From: an uncultured Collinsella sp. | Lineage (GTDB): Bacteria; Actinomycetota; Coriobacteriia; Coriobacteriales; Coriobacteriaceae | Length of the DNA stretch: 64,000 nucleotides | NCBI GenBank assembly: GCA_900544115.1 | Contig: UQTW01000001.1 | Coordinates: forward strand, 124,001-188,000 | Direction of reading: 5' to 3' | Part shown: piece by piece, positions 8,510 to 15,963 of the stretch | Layout: each line of letters starts with the position of its first letter | Numbering within the stretch: position 1 is the first letter of the stretch | The notes under the pieces: model-generated | Seen by the model: only the letters and a program-made list of their open reading frames with translations | What the model was told of the DNA's origin: nothing | Database searches by the model: none | Position numbers and translations under genes: made by a program

Positions 8510-8699
8510 GTTCCGTCCCTCCAGGGTTGGCTGATCGGTGTTCTCGAAGACCTTGGGCTCCGCGGTTGTCCTCGGCTTGCTTCGTTTCGATTGATATTTT
8601 GCGACATAAGATCATTTGCGAATCCCCGTGTGGGCCAATGCGAAACGGAGACACATGATTTCGCTCACGACACAGATATGTGTAGGCAGACACGCGCGT

Positions 8700-8718
8700 T
8701 TGCCCAGTTCATGGGCAA
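8700..8718. promoter_or_regulatory. Operator candidate between glvA and rpiR-type gene
   Basis: TTGCCCA, five bases, TGGGCAA form a perfect dyad in the 298-base divergent region between the GH4 gene and the RpiR-family gene. It is the clearest symmetric site there and may bind the neighbouring regulator. Confidence 0.4.
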
Positions 8719-8807
8719 TAGGCAATCTTGACCGATTACCGATTTCTCACCTGGCTACACAAAGCGGTACCATATGTACGGCGAGATGCGAGGGGCTGAA
8801 ACATCTT

Positions 8808-9557
8808 ATGAAAGATCAAGAATCTTTTTATGATCATGTGCGAGCTGGCGAGAGCAAGCTCAACGATCTCGAAAGCGAGATCATGCGCTACATCATCGAG
8901 CTGCGTGATGATATTGACGATGTCACGCTTAAGAGCGTTGCTGAACGGTTCTTCGTCGCTCCCAATACAATCGTCAGGCTTGCCCATAAGCTTGGCTTCT
9001 CGGGGTTTACGGAGCTCAAACAATCGTATTCCGCCTCGCTCGACCGCAATCGATTCACTATCGAGACGCTTCCGCTCGACACCCAGCTCGTACAGACCAA
9101 AGATCTGCTTAACGACCGGGTCATCGATTCGGTTGTGAGTCTTATCCAGGACGCCTCGCATATCGTGTTCTTCTGCTCGGGCTTTTCGAAATACCCGTGT
9201 CTTGAGATGGCTGAAAAGCTCAAAATAATGGGCAAGAATACCGACACGCTCAGTGAACGCCACGTCATGAGGCATTACGCAGAACTCCTCGGCAAAAACG
9301 ACCTGGTCTTCAGTGTTTCCGTAAGCGGCGAGACGCAGGTGTCTATTGACGCCACATCGATAGCCAAAACGCGCGGATGCAAGGTCGTCACGCTCACCGG
9401 CTTTTCTCGAAACTCTCTCTCGAAACTAGCCGACTACCCTATCTACACCGTGCAAAAAGAAATCCGCTTGGGCAGCATGGACCTCGACAGTCGATTGATG
9501 TTCTATTACGTTTTCGAATTGATATTTGAGCGCTACTTCAAACTGGCCAAGAAATAA
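8808..9557 (+). CDS. MurR/RpiR-family transcriptional regulator
   Basis: A 249-residue regulator with an N-terminal RpiR helix-turn-helix (about 1-77, SVAERFFVAPNTIVRLAHKLGFSGF) and a SIS phosphosugar-binding domain (about 115-240, including VFFCSGFSKYPC and VFSVSVSGET). Such proteins sense a sugar phosphate. ATG at 8808 was chosen because it starts the conserved region and has GAGGGG about twelve bases upstream; the frame stays open further upstream without a better site. Divergent from the GH4-PTS operon, it is the probable regulator of alpha-glucoside use. Confidence 0.88.
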   Translation: MKDQESFYDHVRAGESKLNDLESEIMRYIIELRDDIDDVTLKSVAERFFVAPNTIVRLAHKLGFSGFTELKQSYSASLDRNRFTIETLPLDTQLVQTKDLLNDRVIDSVVSLIQDASHIVFFCSGFSKYPCLEMAEKLKIMGKNTDTLSERHVMRHYAELLGKNDLVFSVSVSGETQVSIDATSIAKTRGCKVVTLTGFSRNSLSKLADYPIYTVQKEIRLGSMDLDSRLMFYYVFELIFERYFKLAKK

Positions 9558-9616
9558 ACTTGGCATGCGCCCGGCTTCTACTCTTTAGCAGCCTTCTATA
9601 TGAAAGGTATCGTCCT

Positions 9617-10063
9617 ATGCAACGCGTACTGTTTATCTGTTATGGAAACATCTGCCGCTCGACGATGGCTGAGTCGGTATTTACCGAGCTCGCGCGCCGC
9701 GCCGGGCGCGAGGGCGAGTTTGTCATTGATTCCGCTGCGACCTCGGCCGAGGAGATCGGCAACCCGCCGCACCACGGTACCGTTGCCAAGCTACGCGAGG
9801 TCGGAATTCCCGTCGTCGCACATCGCGCACGTCAGGTGCGTCGCGCGGAGTATGGCGACTGGGATCGCATTGTCTATATGGATGCTGAGAACGCGCGCGG
9901 CCTGCGTCGCATCTTTGGCGACGACCCCGACGGCAAGATTACGCGCTTGCTCGATTGGACCGAACGCCCCGGCGACGTGGCCGATCCCTGGTACACCGGC
10001 AATTTCGATGCCACCTACCGCGACGTGCTCGCCGGTTGCGCCGCTATGCTCGAGCAGTTGTAG
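9617..10063 (+). CDS. Low-molecular-weight protein-tyrosine phosphatase
   Basis: A 148-residue LMW-PTP. The catalytic loop CYGNICRS spans Cys8 to Arg14-Ser15 and the general acid is Asp123 in DVADPWY. Family members dephosphorylate tyrosine, often on capsule-regulating kinases, or act on low-molecular-weight phosphates. ATG at 9617 follows AAAGG with normal spacing. It starts 59 bases after the RpiR gene on the same strand and may be co-transcribed, though no functional link is evident. Length and motifs are complete. Confidence 0.9.
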   Translation: MQRVLFICYGNICRSTMAESVFTELARRAGREGEFVIDSAATSAEEIGNPPHHGTVAKLREVGIPVVAHRARQVRRAEYGDWDRIVYMDAENARGLRRIFGDDPDGKITRLLDWTERPGDVADPWYTGNFDATYRDVLAGCAAMLEQL

Positions 10064-10111
10064 GTTCGCGGAGGCACGAACCTCGCGAGCCGCGTCATCG
10101 GCATACAGATC

Positions 10112-10175
10112 GAGCGTGGATTTTCTCCCACTTTGAGCATTCAAGTGCGCTCTAGACGGGAGAAAATCCACGCTC
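10112..10175. repeat. 18-base perfect inverted repeat
   Basis: Arms at 10112-10129 (GAGCGTGGATTTTCTCCC) and 10158-10175 pair perfectly around a 28-base loop between convergent genes. There is no T-run, so it is not a standard terminator. A family A palindrome follows directly. Confidence 0.7.
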
Positions 10176-10194
10176 ATTATCTCGGATAGCGGAT

Positions 10195-10222
10195 GCGACA
10201 AAGGCACTATCCCTTTGTCGCG
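10195..10222. repeat. Family A short palindrome, copy A2
   Basis: GCGACAAAGG-CACTAT-CCCTTTGTCGC belongs to the family whose best copy is at 11741. It sits between the phosphatase and the convergent ATPase gene. Confidence 0.6.
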
Positions 10223-10235
10223 TCGGGGACTGTCC

Positions 10236-11597
10236 CTAGACCGGCTTGACCTCCAGCTTTATCCCCTCGGCACAGGAGTCACCCAAAACATCCGAAAGGG
10301 CCCAGGTCGCATATAGCGGCAAATAAAGAACAGCTCCGCTGCGTTCAACGTTGCCTCTCGAGAAAACAATCCCGAGCCTTACACCATATTCGGCCGTATC
10401 AAGCACATGGCCGAGCGCGGCGTGCGCGTGGTAATAGGAACCCGATTTAACCTCGATCGGAACAGCTGTTCCATCCGGTCCGTCGACCACAAAGTCCACT
10501 TCGCCGCGCTTCTTTGTCTGATAGTAGTAAAGCTGGCGATTTTGGGCAGCCAGCTGCTGGGCCACCACGTTTTCGTAAATACCGCCCAGATTGGGTTCCT
10601 TGCTATCAAGATACGCCGCCTGGGCGACGCCAACGGGGTAGCGCGCCATCAACATGCCCGTATCCGATTGGTATAGCTTGAACTGCGATGGCCGTGCCGT
10701 CTTGAGCAGGGGCGACTTTGGCTCGGTTACGATATCCGCCTTGAGAGCAACGCCGGCATCGACAAGCCAGACAAAATCTCGCTGGTACTTGTCGTAATGC
10801 GCCTTGGGGTCAATGGAATTGAGCACGAAGCGTTTGTTTTCGCCCTCGAGCATAATAGGGAGCTGATCGTAAATGCTCTGCACCTGAAGGGCTCGCCCGC
10901 TTGCATACTTGGAGATATCCCGCCGGTACTGTTCGTTGAGCTCTGACTGTAGCTGACGAACAGAGGCAAGGTCGCCCTGCGTGTCAAGGAAACGCTGCAC
11001 GACCTCCGGCATTCCGCCGACAACGGTATAGGTCCTGAAGTTTGCCATCATCGCGTCATGAATGTAATCAGGAATGGGCTTCTCGCTGATACACGCATCG
11101 CGTATCGTTTGGCGAGCTCCCTCGCTCACCCCGATCGCCCAGCAAAACTCCTCAAAATCGAGCGGGAACATCCTAAGCTCGTGAACATATCCCACAGGAT
11201 AGGACCTAACGCCCTTGAACTGGGTCCCGAGCATTGACCCCGAAAACGCCCAGCGGCACCTCCCGTCCTCAACAAGGAACTTCGCCATCGTCATGATGTC
11301 GGGGGCCTCTTGGACCTCATCGATAAACACGAGCGTTTTGCCCGGTGTTATCGGCTTTCCCGAGAGAAGCGTCACCCTGCTGATGAAATCGTCGGCATCC
11401 CGTGCCTCGAGAAGCGCATCTTTTGCCTGGCGATTTTCCATGAGGTTGAGCTCGATGTAGGTTGCATGGCTGGCTTTGCCAAATGCGCGAATCGAATAGC
11501 TTTTGCCGATCTGGCGAGAACCCGTGATGAATAAGGCCTTTTGCTCGGCAGACTTCAGCCAACGCTCCAGCTCTGCCGCTATTTTCCTACGCAGCAT
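10236..11597 (-). CDS. AAA_14/DUF4143 ATPase (Archaeal-type P-loop ATPase family)
   Basis: A 453-residue protein with a Walker A motif GSRQIGKS (residues 26-33), a Walker B LVFIDEVQEA near residue 100, and a C-terminal DUF4143 domain with the nuclease-like pattern GEVDFVV then PIEVKSG. Such proteins are widespread accessory genes in gut bacteria; their cellular role is poorly defined. ATG at 11597 has GGGGAG six bases upstream. It is monocistronic. Its upstream region carries three direct repeats with an exact 33-base period that may control it. Confidence 0.85.
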   Translation of the reverse strand: MLRRKIAAELERWLKSAEQKALFITGSRQIGKSYSIRAFGKASHATYIELNLMENRQAKDALLEARDADDFISRVTLLSGKPITPGKTLVFIDEVQEAPDIMTMAKFLVEDGRCRWAFSGSMLGTQFKGVRSYPVGYVHELRMFPLDFEEFCWAIGVSEGARQTIRDACISEKPIPDYIHDAMMANFRTYTVVGGMPEVVQRFLDTQGDLASVRQLQSELNEQYRRDISKYASGRALQVQSIYDQLPIMLEGENKRFVLNSIDPKAHYDKYQRDFVWLVDAGVALKADIVTEPKSPLLKTARPSQFKLYQSDTGMLMARYPVGVAQAAYLDSKEPNLGGIYENVVAQQLAAQNRQLYYYQTKKRGEVDFVVDGPDGTAVPIEVKSGSYYHAHAALGHVLDTAEYGVRLGIVFSRGNVERSGAVLYLPLYATWALSDVLGDSCAEGIKLEVKPV

Positions 11598-11621
11598 AGG
11601 CTCTCCCCTCAGTGTCATCAA

Positions 11622-11704
11622 ATGAAATGCAAAGTTTTATACGCTTGATTATCAATGAAACGCAGAATTTTTAGAACCTAAAATCGGATGAAATGCAGAG
11701 ATTT
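11622..11704. repeat. Three direct repeats with 33-base period upstream of ATPase
   Basis: ATGAAATGCAAAGTTTT (11622), ATGAAACGCAGAATTTT (11655) and ATGAAATGCAGAGATTT (11688) begin exactly 33 bases apart, directly before the minus-strand ATPase start at 11597. Repeats on one helix face suggest cooperative binding of a regulator; the AT-rich block also must hold the promoter. Confidence 0.6.
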
Positions 11705-11740
11705 GAGATTAGAAGCAAAAAAGAAGGAACACCACCCGCG

Positions 11741-11773
11741 AATGTGACAAAGGGACTGTCCCTTTGTCACATT
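11741..11773. repeat. Family A short palindrome, copy A3 (perfect)
   Basis: AATGTGACAAAGGGAC, one base, and its exact complement form a 33-base perfect palindrome just downstream of the TIGR04076 gene (ends 11782). Related copies lie at 2929, 10195, 21503 and 39432. Confidence 0.85.
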
Positions 11774-11781
11774 GCGCTCGA

Positions 11782-12111
11782 CTACTCGTCGACGATCTCG
11801 GCAAGCCAGACGTTCAGCGTATCGACCTCGGGGCAGCAGAACTTTGCCGTTCCAGGCTCGTTGCCAGGCACGGTTCCGCCATAGCGCAGGATATCAATAT
11901 AGGGAAAGCCCACATGGCAGGCCATGGCGCACATCTTGCCGCGGTCTCGGTCGAAGTCAAAGACGTCGCCCGGCTTGTGACCATGGTGGCAGCGACACGC
12001 ACCCAGCTGGTCCACGCAGCTCACGCGGATACGCGGACGCTTGCCACGCGGCGCGCCGAGCGGCTTGTTCTCGCCCGCAGGCTTGACGCCGCCCTCGCCA
12101 GCGTTACTCAT
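11782..12111 (-). CDS. TIGR04076-family protein
   Basis: A 109-residue protein with the family pattern: a Cys cluster GACRCHHGHKPGDVFDFD, then KMCAMACHVGFPYIDILRYGG and FCCPEVDTLNVWLAEI. The many conserved Cys suggest a metal-binding or redox role, but the family function is not known. ATG at 12111 lies inside the end of the upstream kinase gene (ATGAGTAA overlap), so translation is coupled and the two genes form an operon. A family A palindrome follows the stop and may act as the transcript end. Confidence 0.75.
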   Translation of the reverse strand: MSNAGEGGVKPAGENKPLGAPRGKRPRIRVSCVDQLGACRCHHGHKPGDVFDFDRDRGKMCAMACHVGFPYIDILRYGGTVPGNEPGTAKFCCPEVDTLNVWLAEIVDE

Positions 12112-12928
12112 GGTCAATCACATCCAGGCAGGCCTCGATGGGCAGGCCGGCCGACTTGTCCTCTTGGTCGGCATTGCGCTCGATGAGCTCGGCCACCACG
12201 CGCATGGCGTCGGCCGTGGCGCGCTGAAGCGTCCAACCGCTCATCACGCGACCCATAAGCACCGCCGAAAACGTGTCGCCCGTGCCCGGGAAATAGACCG
12301 GAATGAGCTCAAATGGAATCGTGAAGTACTCCCCCGCCACATGATCATAACCGATAACCGCGTTCGTGCCATTGACCACGGCGCTCGTAATGACCACCGA
12401 CTTGGCACCCAGCTCGCGCACGGCGTCCACAAGGGCGCGGGCCTCATCGGGCGTGATCTGTTCTGCAATAGGCGTATCGGTGAGCAGACAGGCCTCGGTG
12501 TAGTTGGGCACCGCGTAGTCTGCGCACTCCAGCAGGTGCCGCATAAGGCCAATCGTGGACTCGGGCACACCGGCATAGAGCTTGCCGTTGTCGCCCATGA
12601 TGGGGTCGACGAACACCTTGGTGCCCTTTTGCGCGCGGCGGTGGCAAAAGTCCGAGATGATGCGCGTCTCTTCCTCGGTCACGATAAAGCCGGTCGAGAT
12701 GGCGTCGAACTCAAAGCCGAGCTCTTCCCAGATGGCAAGACTCTGACGCACGTACTCCGTGGTGTCGTGGATGTAGAACTTGGGATAGTTGAGCGTATCG
12801 GACACAAGTGCCGTCGGCAGATTGTGGATACGGTAACCCATGTGCGACAGCACCGGCAGCATGGCGGAAAGCGCGACTTTGCCGTAACCGCACATATCGT
12901 TGATCAGCAGCAGCTGAGTGTTCTTCAT
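12104..12928 (-). CDS. Pyridoxal/pyridoxamine kinase (PdxK/PdxY type)
   Basis: A 274-residue ribokinase-fold vitamin B6 kinase. It has LLINDMCGYGKVALSAMLP at the N-terminus (substrate site), FVDPIMGDNG in the middle, and the FPGTGDTFSAVL anion-hole/catalytic-base motif near residue 220. It phosphorylates pyridoxal, pyridoxamine or pyridoxine to the 5'-phosphate in cofactor salvage. ATG at 12928 has GGGAG seven bases upstream. It overlaps the TIGR04076 gene by eight bases and both are minus strand. The longer frame to 12997 has no ribosome site. Confidence 0.88.
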   Translation of the reverse strand: MKNTQLLLINDMCGYGKVALSAMLPVLSHMGYRIHNLPTALVSDTLNYPKFYIHDTTEYVRQSLAIWEELGFEFDAISTGFIVTEEETRIISDFCHRRAQKGTKVFVDPIMGDNGKLYAGVPESTIGLMRHLLECADYAVPNYTEACLLTDTPIAEQITPDEARALVDAVRELGAKSVVITSAVVNGTNAVIGYDHVAGEYFTIPFELIPVYFPGTGDTFSAVLMGRVMSGWTLQRATADAMRVVAELIERNADQEDKSAGLPIEACLDVIDHE

Positions 12929-13108
12929 GAGGGTCTCCCTTGTTTCGGGTGCGGCGCGGCAGCACCACAGTGCGACTAAGTGTAGCGCAGGAGGCATCGT
13001 GAGCGGTCGCTAGGGTCGCGAAGAGCGCATTGTTGCGGATAGGTTTCGGAAATGGGGACTGTTTGCTCCATAACGGCCTAGTTGATACTACTCATATAGT
13101 GCCATTTC

Positions 13109-13260
13109 AAAACTATGCCTATTTACTACGTTTAACCGCCCACCTCCAACCACAACAAATTTCGCTCCGACAAAACCGCAGGTAGATAGCTTGCGCTTTT
13201 TCAGAAACAGCTGTTGTGGTCGGGGATGCCGGATTCATCGTAGTAATTAGGCATAGTTTT
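13109..13260 (+). repeat. Family B structured repeat, copy B1
   Basis: A 152-base element closed by AAAACTATGCCTA with its near-complement at the right end. Inside are the conserved ACCGCAGGTAGA core and a second stem (AACCACAACA pairing with TGTTGTGGT). Copies B2 and B3 share the core but have different paired stems. Confidence 0.7.
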
Positions 13261-13381
13261 TGGCGAGGCCGCTTCGAAAGGCGTCATCGCAGCCCAAAGT
13301 AATCCCTTTTCCTCCGTCCCCAAGGGATCACATGCACCGAAGCGGACCGTGGCGGAATCACATGTTGAGGACGGACAGCGA

Positions 13382-13520
13382 AAACGCTCCTAAGCGAGCA
13401 AGGTGGCGTGAAAGAAGAGGGCATAGGCCTTGTGGCCATGCCCGATGATTGAACGCCAGATTGCCGCTTAGGAGCGTTTGCAGCGTCGAGCGGTTACGGC
13501 GTTTGGCAAAACGCCGTAAC
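13382..13520 (+). repeat. Family F structured element, copy F1
   Basis: The closing stem is AAACGCTCCTAAGCG (13382-13396) with 13465-13479. An inner hairpin GGGCATAGGCC/GGCCATGCCC follows, then the linker GCAGCGTCGAGC and a 3' hairpin of 12 pairs with a GGCA tetraloop (13493-13520). Copy F2 at 58286 has the same architecture with different stem bases. Confidence 0.65.
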
Positions 13521-13535
13521 TATAAGTTTGGTACC

Positions 13536-13595
13536 TTGACATTTATTTACCGTGCCCCTAGATTGGTTAGGCACAAAACAATTCCTCTACCTAAC
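13536..13595 (+). promoter_or_regulatory. Sigma-70-type promoter and MarR operator candidate
   Basis: TTGACA (13536-13541), a 17-base spacer and TAGATT (13559-13564) make a good promoter. Just downstream GTTAGG (13566-13571) and CCTAAC (13590-13595) are an inverted repeat suited to autorepression by the MarR protein. Confidence 0.6.
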
Positions 13596-13619
13596 TAAAG
13601 AAAGGAGCGGCACTAATTC

Positions 13620-14126
13620 ATGTGCGATGAACCTCTTAACCTTTGTTCGCACGAGCCCGGCGGCGACCCGTCACAGCCGGCGGATGCACCCGAAGCGGTT
13701 AGCTCAGAAGACAAGCTTGCCAAGCGCATCCTCAATGGCCTGGGCTTTTGCGGCCATTACATGCATTTTCATGGCGGTGGCGTGTCCGGCAAGGCGCCCA
13801 TCATCTGCCTGCTGGCCAAGCAACCCGGCGGCGAGATGTCGCAGCAGGAACTCGGCATGCACTTTGACCTCAAGCCGGGGTCGCTTTCCGAGATCCTGTC
13901 CAAGCTCGAGCTCAACGGCCTCATCGAGCGCAGCCGTAACCCCAAGGATCGACGGCAACTCACCATTCGCCTGACCGAAACCGGCCGGGAAAACGCCCGC
14001 ATCGACCAGGCGGCCCGCATTCGCTTTAGAGAGCAGGCCTTTAGTGCCCTCACCCACGACGAGCGCGAGCAGCTCGCCGAAATGCTCGAGAAAATCCGTG
14101 TAACCTGGGAGGAACTGGATGATTAA
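13620..14126 (+). CDS. MarR-family transcriptional regulator
   Basis: A 168-residue winged-helix protein; the DNA-binding part is MSQQELGMHFDLKPGSLSEILSKLELNGLIER followed by the wing RNPKDRRQLTIRLTETG. MarR proteins usually repress and respond to small ligands. ATG at 13620 has AAAGGAG upstream. The stop overlaps the next gene, an ABC exporter half, by eight bases, so the regulator and exporter form one translationally coupled operon. The regulator probably controls the promoter at 13536. The ligand is unknown. Confidence 0.88.
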   Translation: MCDEPLNLCSHEPGGDPSQPADAPEAVSSEDKLAKRILNGLGFCGHYMHFHGGGVSGKAPIICLLAKQPGGEMSQQELGMHFDLKPGSLSEILSKLELNGLIERSRNPKDRRQLTIRLTETGRENARIDQAARIRFREQAFSALTHDEREQLAEMLEKIRVTWEELDD

Positions 14127-15963
14127 AACCCTCATGGGCAGCATCCGCGACTATATGAAAGTCACCGTTGCCACGCCGTTGCTCGTGCTTGGCGAGGTGC
14201 TCTGCGAGATGCTGATTCCATTCATCACCGCCAACCTGATCGACGCTATCAAAGACGGCGCCACCGTAGCCGAGATGCTTCCCACCGCAGGCTTTTTGGT
14301 GCTCATCGCGCTGACGTCGCTTGCTTTTGGCGCCGCGGCCGGCGTCACCTGCAGCCATGCGAGCTGCGGGTTCGCCAAGAACCTGCGTCACGACCTGTTC
14401 TACAAGATCCAGACGTTCAGCTTTGCCAACATCGATGAGTTCTCGAGTTCCTCACTCGTCACGCGTCTGACCACCGACATCAACAACGTTCAGCAGGCCT
14501 TTATGATGATCATCCGTATCGCCGTGCGCGCGCCGCTGGTCTTGATCTTCGCCTTTACCATGGCATTTATCATGGGCGGCAGCGTCGCCATGGTCTACCT
14601 GGTCATCATTCCGCTGCTGGGCTTTGGACTGTTCTTTATCATCTTTAAGGTGCGCCCCATCTTCTCGCGCGTGTTCCACAAGTACGATGCCCTTAACGAG
14701 TCCGTCGAGGAAAACGTCACCGGCATGCGCGTGGTCAAGAGCTATGTGCGCGAAGACTTTGAGAAGGAGAAGTTCGCGACCGCCGCGCGCGACGTCCAGA
14801 TGGACTTCACCCGCGCCGAGAAGCTGCTCGCCTTTAACAACCCCATGATGAACATCTGCGTCAACGGCGCGTTTGTCGTCATCATCTACCTGGGCTCCAA
14901 GCTCATCATCACGAGCCAGGGCACGCTGTTCGACGTGGGCCAGCTCTCCTCGACCTTTACCTATGGTTTCCAGATTCTCATGAGCCTGATGCAGCTGTCG
15001 ATGATCTTTGTCATGGTGACCATGGCCGACGAATCGGCACACCGCATTGCCGAGGTGCTGGCCGCCGAGCCCACGATCGCCGATCCCGCCGAGCCCGTGC
15101 TCGAGGTTGCCGACGGTTCCATCGACTTTGACCACGTGAGCTTTAAGTATTCCAAGCATGCGAAGCGCCAGGCGCTCGACGATATCGACCTGCACATTAC
15201 GAGCGGCGAGACCATCGGCATCATCGGCGGCACCGGCTCGGCCAAGTCCACGCTCGTAAACCTCATCGCCCGCCTGTACGACACCACCGAAGGCGCTGTG
15301 CGCGTGGGCGGCGTGGACGTGCGCGACTACGACCTGGACGCGCTGCGTCACCAGGTCGCCATGGTGCTGCAGAAAAACGTGCTGTTTAGCGGCACCGTCG
15401 CCGAGAACCTGCGTTGGGGCGACCCGAACGCCACCGACGAGGAAGTCCGCGAGGCAGCGCATCTGGCCTGCGCCGACGAGTTTGTCGACGGTTTCCCCAA
15501 GGGCTACGACACCTGGATCGAACAGGGCGGCTCCAATGTTTCCGGCGGTCAGAAGCAGCGCCTGTGCATTGCACGCGCCCTGCTGCGTCGCCCCAAGATC
15601 TTGATCCTGGACGACTCCACCAGCGCCGTCGACACCAAGACCGACGCCAAGATCCGCGCAGGGCTGGCAAGCTATCTGCCCAACACGACCAAGCTCATCA
15701 TCGCCCAGCGCATCAGCTCCGTGCAGGATGCAGACCGCATCATCGTCATGGAGGGCGGCCGTATCGCGCAGATCGGCAACCATGACGAGCTACTCAAGAC
15801 GAGCGAGATCTACCGCGAGACCTTTACCTCGCAAAACAAGATGTCTGCCGAAGGTACGGAAAGCGCCGACGACGTCTCCGGCGACACGACCACGGCGGCA
15901 GACAACACCGATACGACCGCAACGCAAGCTCAGACCCAGGAAGGAGGCGAGGCACATGAGTAA
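14119..15963 (+). CDS. ABC exporter half, degenerate-site subunit (heterodimeric multidrug type)
   Basis: A 614-residue type IV ABC exporter half: six-helix domain (about 1-310) then ATPase domain. Walker A is GGTGSAKST, with Ala where Gly is usual, and the signature is VSGGQKQR. Walker B reads ILILDDSTSAVD, with Asp instead of the catalytic Glu. These features mark the non-hydrolysing subunit of heterodimers such as BmrCD, EfrCD or TM287/288. A low-complexity Thr/Ala-rich tail follows the ATPase. It overlaps the MarR gene before it and the partner subunit after it by eight bases each, so a 1:1 complex is expected. Confidence 0.9.
   Translation: MIKTLMGSIRDYMKVTVATPLLVLGEVLCEMLIPFITANLIDAIKDGATVAEMLPTAGFLVLIALTSLAFGAAAGVTCSHASCGFAKNLRHDLFYKIQTFSFANIDEFSSSSLVTRLTTDINNVQQAFMMIIRIAVRAPLVLIFAFTMAFIMGGSVAMVYLVIIPLLGFGLFFIIFKVRPIFSRVFHKYDALNESVEENVTGMRVVKSYVREDFEKEKFATAARDVQMDFTRAEKLLAFNNPMMNICVNGAFVVIIYLGSKLIITSQGTLFDVGQLSSTFTYGFQILMSLMQLSMIFVMVTMADESAHRIAEVLAAEPTIADPAEPVLEVADGSIDFDHVSFKYSKHAKRQALDDIDLHITSGETIGIIGGTGSAKSTLVNLIARLYDTTEGAVRVGGVDVRDYDLDALRHQVAMVLQKNVLFSGTVAENLRWGDPNATDEEVREAAHLACADEFVDGFPKGYDTWIEQGGSNVSGGQKQRLCIARALLRRPKILILDDSTSAVDTKTDAKIRAGLASYLPNTTKLIIAQRISSVQDADRIIVMEGGRIAQIGNHDELLKTSEIYRETFTSQNKMSAEGTESADDVSGDTTTAADNTDTTATQAQTQEGGEAHE

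Larger units (their letters stand above)
12929..13619. other. 691-base intergenic region with repeat copies B1 and F1
   Basis: No supported protein gene was found here. It holds repeat B1 (13109-13260), a small hairpin around AATCCCTT (13300-13332), repeat F1 (13382-13520) and the marR-type promoter. It separates the minus-strand kinase operon from the plus-strand exporter operon. Confidence 0.7.
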
